This document shows positions 59,544-64,000 of a stretch of DNA of 64,000 nucleotides, piece by piece (position 1 is the first letter of the stretch; each line of letters opens with the position of its first letter). The position numbers and the translations under genes are program-made. A model generated the notes under the pieces. That model was not told the DNA's origin, did not search any database, and saw only the letters and a list, made by a program, of their open reading frames with translations. Source of the stretch: Phoebastria nigripes (lineage: Eukaryota > Chordata > Aves > Procellariiformes > Diomedeidae); the NCBI GenBank assembly GCA_035582835.1, contig JAYKAV010002519.1, positions 434,001 to 498,000 of the forward strand. Direction: 5' to 3'.

Positions 59544-59567
59544 ATACTTATAGTTAACTATAAGTAT
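59544..59567. repeat. Perfect 24-bp palindrome with no spacer
   Basis: Each half is ATACTTATAGTT read on its own strand, and the centre is GTTAAC. The next bases outside (G and A) break the symmetry. A partly matching half-site (ACTTAAATAGTTAA) follows directly. Confidence 0.9.
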
Positions 59568-60968
59568 AACTTAAATAGTTAATATTTATACAGTACTTTG
59601 ATTATGTAGAATTCTATGTAAGTGCCAAGTAGTATTAATATTTTTAAAAAACAGCAAAAAGTTTATATTTTTATGTTGTCTTACACTTCTTCAAATAAAC
59701 AGAAAAGCGTTGTGTATGGGAAACATGTACAACATAATTTCACAACCAAAGTGAAAGCCAACAAGAAAACAAGTGCCATAAATTATGAGAAGTAAATGAG
59801 CATGCTAAATGGAATATAATTAGCTTTGACTTATTTTATTCATACATATTATCCTTGACAAGACAAGCTGATTGTACAAGCTCACTAACTTGACTCTGTG
59901 GTTTGAGACCAGTTTTCTAGTTCAGGAAGATGTATTTCATTTTGGAGAAATCAGCTGAAACTGATTTCAGCATTAAACCAAAAATCTCTATATTGAAATA
60001 GAGTTTTTCTGGAGTGGGTTTGTCATACCATTCAGCAATGTCAAAACTTTTCCAATTGCATCCATTGTAAAACTCTCAATAACTTCCACAGAGGCAAAAT
60101 TATTGAATAACATGAAGCACACTTGAAAAAGTTGCTCTATAATATTGTTGTATGATAAGCTTCTTTTTGTATAATAANTTATGCTCTAGCATCTCCAAAA
60201 TTAATATCATTAGTTTCTCATAGGTCTCTGTGTTAATAATCTCCTATAACATGCTCTGTAATGCTGAAGACAAACAAAATATACTCTGTGAGTAGTGTGT
60301 GCCTCTAAAGGAGGCTAGTGCCAGCCTATTTAGGGCTTTACAGAAAGTCATCTCTACACTGAATGATGTCTCTAAAAGAACAGGAAGCTGTTAAAGAAAC
60401 TGAAGCACAGGGGTCATCAGCTTGTATCAGTTGAACAAGCAGAACGCTGTGTTGTACATCATCAAAAGACTCTGAACTGCCTTTCTGTGCAGAAAAGACC
60501 AGTACAGGCCACGTTACAGCAGTTTAACCTGAAGTTAGCGATGGCATGGATAACTGTAACAGCATGCTTCAGAAAGGAAAACGTCACCCTGCAAACCAAC
60601 TTACCACAGCCACCTGAAGATAAAAGCTGACGGATCCAGAAAAACTCTGAGCTGTCAAGATACCCAAAGCAATTGCATCTCCCTACAATCTCCCTATAAT
60701 AATCGTAATATCAATCACAGCCCCCATCCATCCCTCCAGTACAATCGAGTGCTCCCTATAATAAAAAAAAAAATCTCTGCATCTTTACAGGGAGTCAAAG
60801 ACAGATAGCTTACATTCAGCGTACTATCTCAGCTGAGAAAGAAAGGGTAATATCTCTGCTTCAGAGACAGGAATACATAAAACTGTGCATTATAACGNTG
60901 CAGGTGATACCACAACCACAGAAAAGTCTCAGGCTTTCTTACTAGTGTATTTTTTATTTATACATNGG

Positions 60969-60983
60969 CACACACACACACAC
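60969..60983. repeat. Short (CA)n microsatellite
   Basis: About seven uninterrupted CA units are followed by a degenerate CTCTCACA. The N at 60,966 just before it is consistent with sequencing difficulty. Confidence 0.85.
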
Positions 60984-63900
60984 TCTCACAAAAGTATTTG
61001 GCAGCTGTTTTGAACAGATGGAGTCCTATAGTTCTCCAGGGGAAGAGCCTGTGGAAACATAGACAAAATACATATTAACATCCTTAAAAAACTCGTTGAA
61101 AGAAATAAACTACTAAAGAGAACTCTTACCCACATGTCCAAACTGAGTCATAGCTCCCAAATAAGCCACCAATACCTTAGGGTCAGATAAAGAACAGCAT
61201 GATCATTTAACCTGTGGTCAGCTGCATAACCAAAAATGTTAATGCAGATTCTGGACAACGAGCACATCATAAAACTGAAATTCTGGAAACTGAAGGCATC
61301 GAGATTATTTTTGAAACCAGATTTTGCAAACAGGATTCTTAAAACTTTCCATGATGGAAGAGATTTTTATATAGAACGGGAAAGGAAGTTCACATGCACT
61401 CATTTTTTTATTCATCCAGGAGAAAAAAAAAATAATCCAGTACCTTTGAGAAAGATTGATCCTCAGGCAAAACAAAGTCATACTCGGAAACACTGACATT
61501 GCTGACTTTTACTATCCACTTAATTCTCTCTATTCAGTCACAAAAATTCTATCTCAGAGCTTATTTTGTTTTGCAACTATATCTCTGTGAATCCAAAATA
61601 AAGTGGCTTTAGAGTTCAAGGAAACCTCCAACATGGATTATAATGTCTGCACAGAAATACACATTTGCATAACAAAGTATCTGTCTTGCTATAATCCTAG
61701 TTAAGAAGGAATTTTTTTCTTGGACGATGGTTCAGAAAGTTATACTGTAAAAATGTAATCAGAGTTGGATTCCTTTTTTTAAGTTTAGTAACTGCATGCA
61801 AACAGATTTCAGAGGAATTTCCTAATTGAGCAAAAGGCAGTAGCATCATGGAAAGGCAATCCAAGTTAGAGATATAGATCATAGCTTCTAGAAAAGTAAC
61901 TAATGGTGAAATAAACGTCTTCAAGCTGTCAGTGAATGTACCTTAGAGGATGCTGAAAGATTCTAAAAGGTTTTAAAGATTAGGTAACATAAGTTAGGTA
62001 TCACAATTTGTCCCCTTTGTCATTTAAAAAGTGCTATTTATCCAAGCCTATTTGTCTACTTTATATAAACCCCTCTTCCAGATTTCTCTGAAAAAAACTG
62101 CATTAGGTACTTAAGTCGGGAACAATTCTGGTTTGCTGTGTTTTGCTCAGCTTACTCCACTCTTCAAATTTGTTTCAAGTAATCCAATCAAATATTTAAT
62201 TCTAAGGCTCATTTCCACCACTCAATTGTTTTATGATCAGTCTTTAAACATTTAGAACTCGATTCAGTTACTTGCCCAGAAACCTATAGTGCTACCTAAG
62301 ACACCTGAGGATATCCAGAGTCTCCACATAGAAATGGCAAATATAACACAGGGCTTACAGGAGGAGACCCATTCCCTCTGGAGCCCCAGCTGAGGGTTGA
62401 GCAGGATGCCACTATACCTTATACAGTACTACACGTACATGTGTGGGCAACAGATTCAAGTGCAGAGGGTATATCAGATGTGCCCACCTCCTTTCATGCT
62501 CTTTGCTCTGGGCCCTGGGATGGAGATAGAGGTTTAATTTCTCTGTCTGCCTACAAAAAGTTCTTGCATGACCTTGAAGGAAGTCCCTTCCTCCCACTCT
62601 TCCTTAATTCCTCATGGATTCAGGAGAGGCAAACAGTATTTTTTCATCATCTGTCTTGTATGGCCACATCCCCAAAAACATTTAGGGGTGAACTCTCCGT
62701 ATATATTTCAGTGGAAGGTTAAATGTCCTATGAGAAACTAAGCACCNTAAGTCAGTACTTAGTGCAGCTCTGATGTTAATGCAGAGCGCTGCATAGGAGC
62801 ACCAACAGTCCTGTCAATTTACCCTGCACACGTACCATACGGCATGATGGTCATGAAAGCAAAAAGGCCTTCTTAGCTCACTCTTCTACTCTTTCTTCTC
62901 CCAGAAATCCATCTTTTTGGATGCAGGCCAGTTTATTTATGCAGTGCTTGTGATCTTGACCAGGGACAGTATTCACAAAGAAAATATAAATCATACTAAA
63001 AAGGCTAATTCTAGCCATAAGTTCATAGGTTTATGAAATGAAGAGAAGACACAAGAAGGTTATGAGCCTAGCAGAAAGCAAAATGAATGCAGACTTACTC
63101 TCAAAGAGCTCTTTTAGCCTATTAACAGAGAGNAACACACTTTTTATATACGGGGTGCAGTCAGTTAAGTGGCTGTAGGGAACATTTCTTGCTCCTGCCA
63201 GGGGCAGCAAATGTGTACACTTTGGTCCAGCTGGACCTCACTCTAGTCCAAACTGCCTAGCTCATTGTCTGAGATAAGTAGGATGCATTACTCCCCGAAG
63301 TGCCTAGTCTGCTCTACAGCTCCAACAAAGTGAGCCTACATGACTAGTATAGGCTATACACTTAACTTTAAGCTCTAATGAAAAGATGCATGATTTTTTT
63401 TCCCATGTGATCTCTTTGAANCCTGTGGCTTTCTGTCTGGGTTTGCACCGTGCAGGTGCTGTGCCTCAGACAACAATCCAGACAGAGCTTTTGCCTTCCC
63501 AGCCTTCCAGTGTTGAGTGGGAATGTATTAAAGAATGCATTTGCGATATATTTAAAACCTGATTTCAAAAACCAATTTAGTTAGCTATCTCTCTACTAAC
63601 AAAGCACAAACACTTAAAAGCAAGGAAATTAATAGATGCCATCACAAACTGTCCACTGCTACCTCAGAAATTAATGCATATATCTCATCAAGGGTAACGA
63701 AATGCATATTTCATTACAATACAGTGACCTTACCACTGACCCACAGAAAGGTGGGTATTATTAGATGGGGTCTTTTGTTATCTTGATTTCAGTAGCAGAA
63801 TATTTCTTTAAAGAAAAGCTCTTACATGGACAACACTAGCAGCTAATTATCTATCAACAGCAAAATGCCATGGTAAGATACTTGTGGTACATTAAGAAAC

Positions 63901-64000
63901 TGCATATATCCTCAAGCAAGGGCAGAAGAATGGTTCCAGTTCACCCAAGATTTATGGATAGATTCTGCCTACTGGCTTTAATTGTGTCACATAGAGGCTA

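Larger units (their letters stand above)
58337..64000. other. Unique AT-rich non-coding DNA
   Basis: No gene recognised to the window end. It holds a 24-bp palindrome (59,544-59,567), a short A run at about 60,761-60,772 and a CA microsatellite at 60,969-60,983. Phrases near 62,255-62,400 ('gctacctaagacacctgagg', 'ggagacccattccctctgg') may be part of an old repeat. Frames of 60-100 codons show no domain. N calls at 58,408, 58,518, 59,354, 60,178, 60,898, 60,966, 62,747, 63,133 and 63,421. Confidence 0.55.

Noticed and set aside
1..64000. tRNA, rRNA, CRISPR arrays, operons, prophage or bacterial-type systems
   Set aside because: No cloverleaf with A/B boxes, no regularly spaced repeats and no gene clusters were seen. 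The window is vertebrate non-coding DNA.

Overview
This 64-kb window looks like non-coding bird nuclear DNA: intergenic, or the inside of a very long intron. It is AT-rich, sprinkled with single-base N calls typical of a draft assembly, and has no dense gene packing. The bird assignment rests on three clearly recognisable CR1 LINE copies, two of them with the CR1 3' end made of ATTCTATG-type octamers, and on a solitary LTR of a type I know from bird genomes. I could not narrow the species further. I found no complete host protein-coding gene, no tRNA or rRNA gene, no CRISPR array and no operon. The short open frames (60-200 codons) scattered through the window are what chance allows in 64 kb, or are remnants of transposons.

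Layout. 1-3.1 kb is unique AT-rich DNA. 3,138-4,273 is a solo LTR with a 5-bp target duplication, a CCAAT box, a TATA-like box, an AATAAA signal and an unusual internal array of CCATGG-bearing degenerate units. 4.3-7.6 kb is unique DNA with a perfect short hairpin and a probable ancient repeat relic. About 7,598-8,075 is a very old CR1-like LINE 3' end on the minus strand. 8-19.7 kb is unique, with one small GC-rich island near 15.4-15.6 kb. 19.75-21.45 kb is GC-elevated and unidentified. 21.7-28.9 kb is AT-rich with short relics of old amniote interspersed repeats. 28,905-29,869 is CR1 copy A, with a mutated RT active site. 31,960-32,740 is CR1 copy B, which keeps a continuous C-terminal 185-codon frame. 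About 38,210-38,830 is another very old CR1/L3-like fragment on the plus strand. 38.8-50.9 kb is unique except for GC-elevated patches near 40.6-41.2 and 43.4-43.9 kb. 50,881-50,919 is a TGGAA pentamer array flanked by 9-bp direct repeats. 55.8-56.25 kb is an old repeat-like stretch. About 56,500-58,336 is CR1 copy C, the longest, with recognisable reverse transcriptase motifs broken by at least three frameshifts. 58.3-64 kb is AT-rich DNA containing a 24-bp perfect palindrome.

The elements do not form a pathway. The window records successive layers of retrotransposition: very old CR1/L3-like fragments, then the younger CR1 copies and a solo LTR. I looked for a new biological system and did not find one. 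The observations most worth a second look are the N-call cluster over CR1 copy C, the repeat array inside the LTR, the direct repeats around the pentamer array, the junction duplication of CR1 copy B, and the unexplained GC-rich patches at 15.4, 20-21.4 and 43.5 kb.
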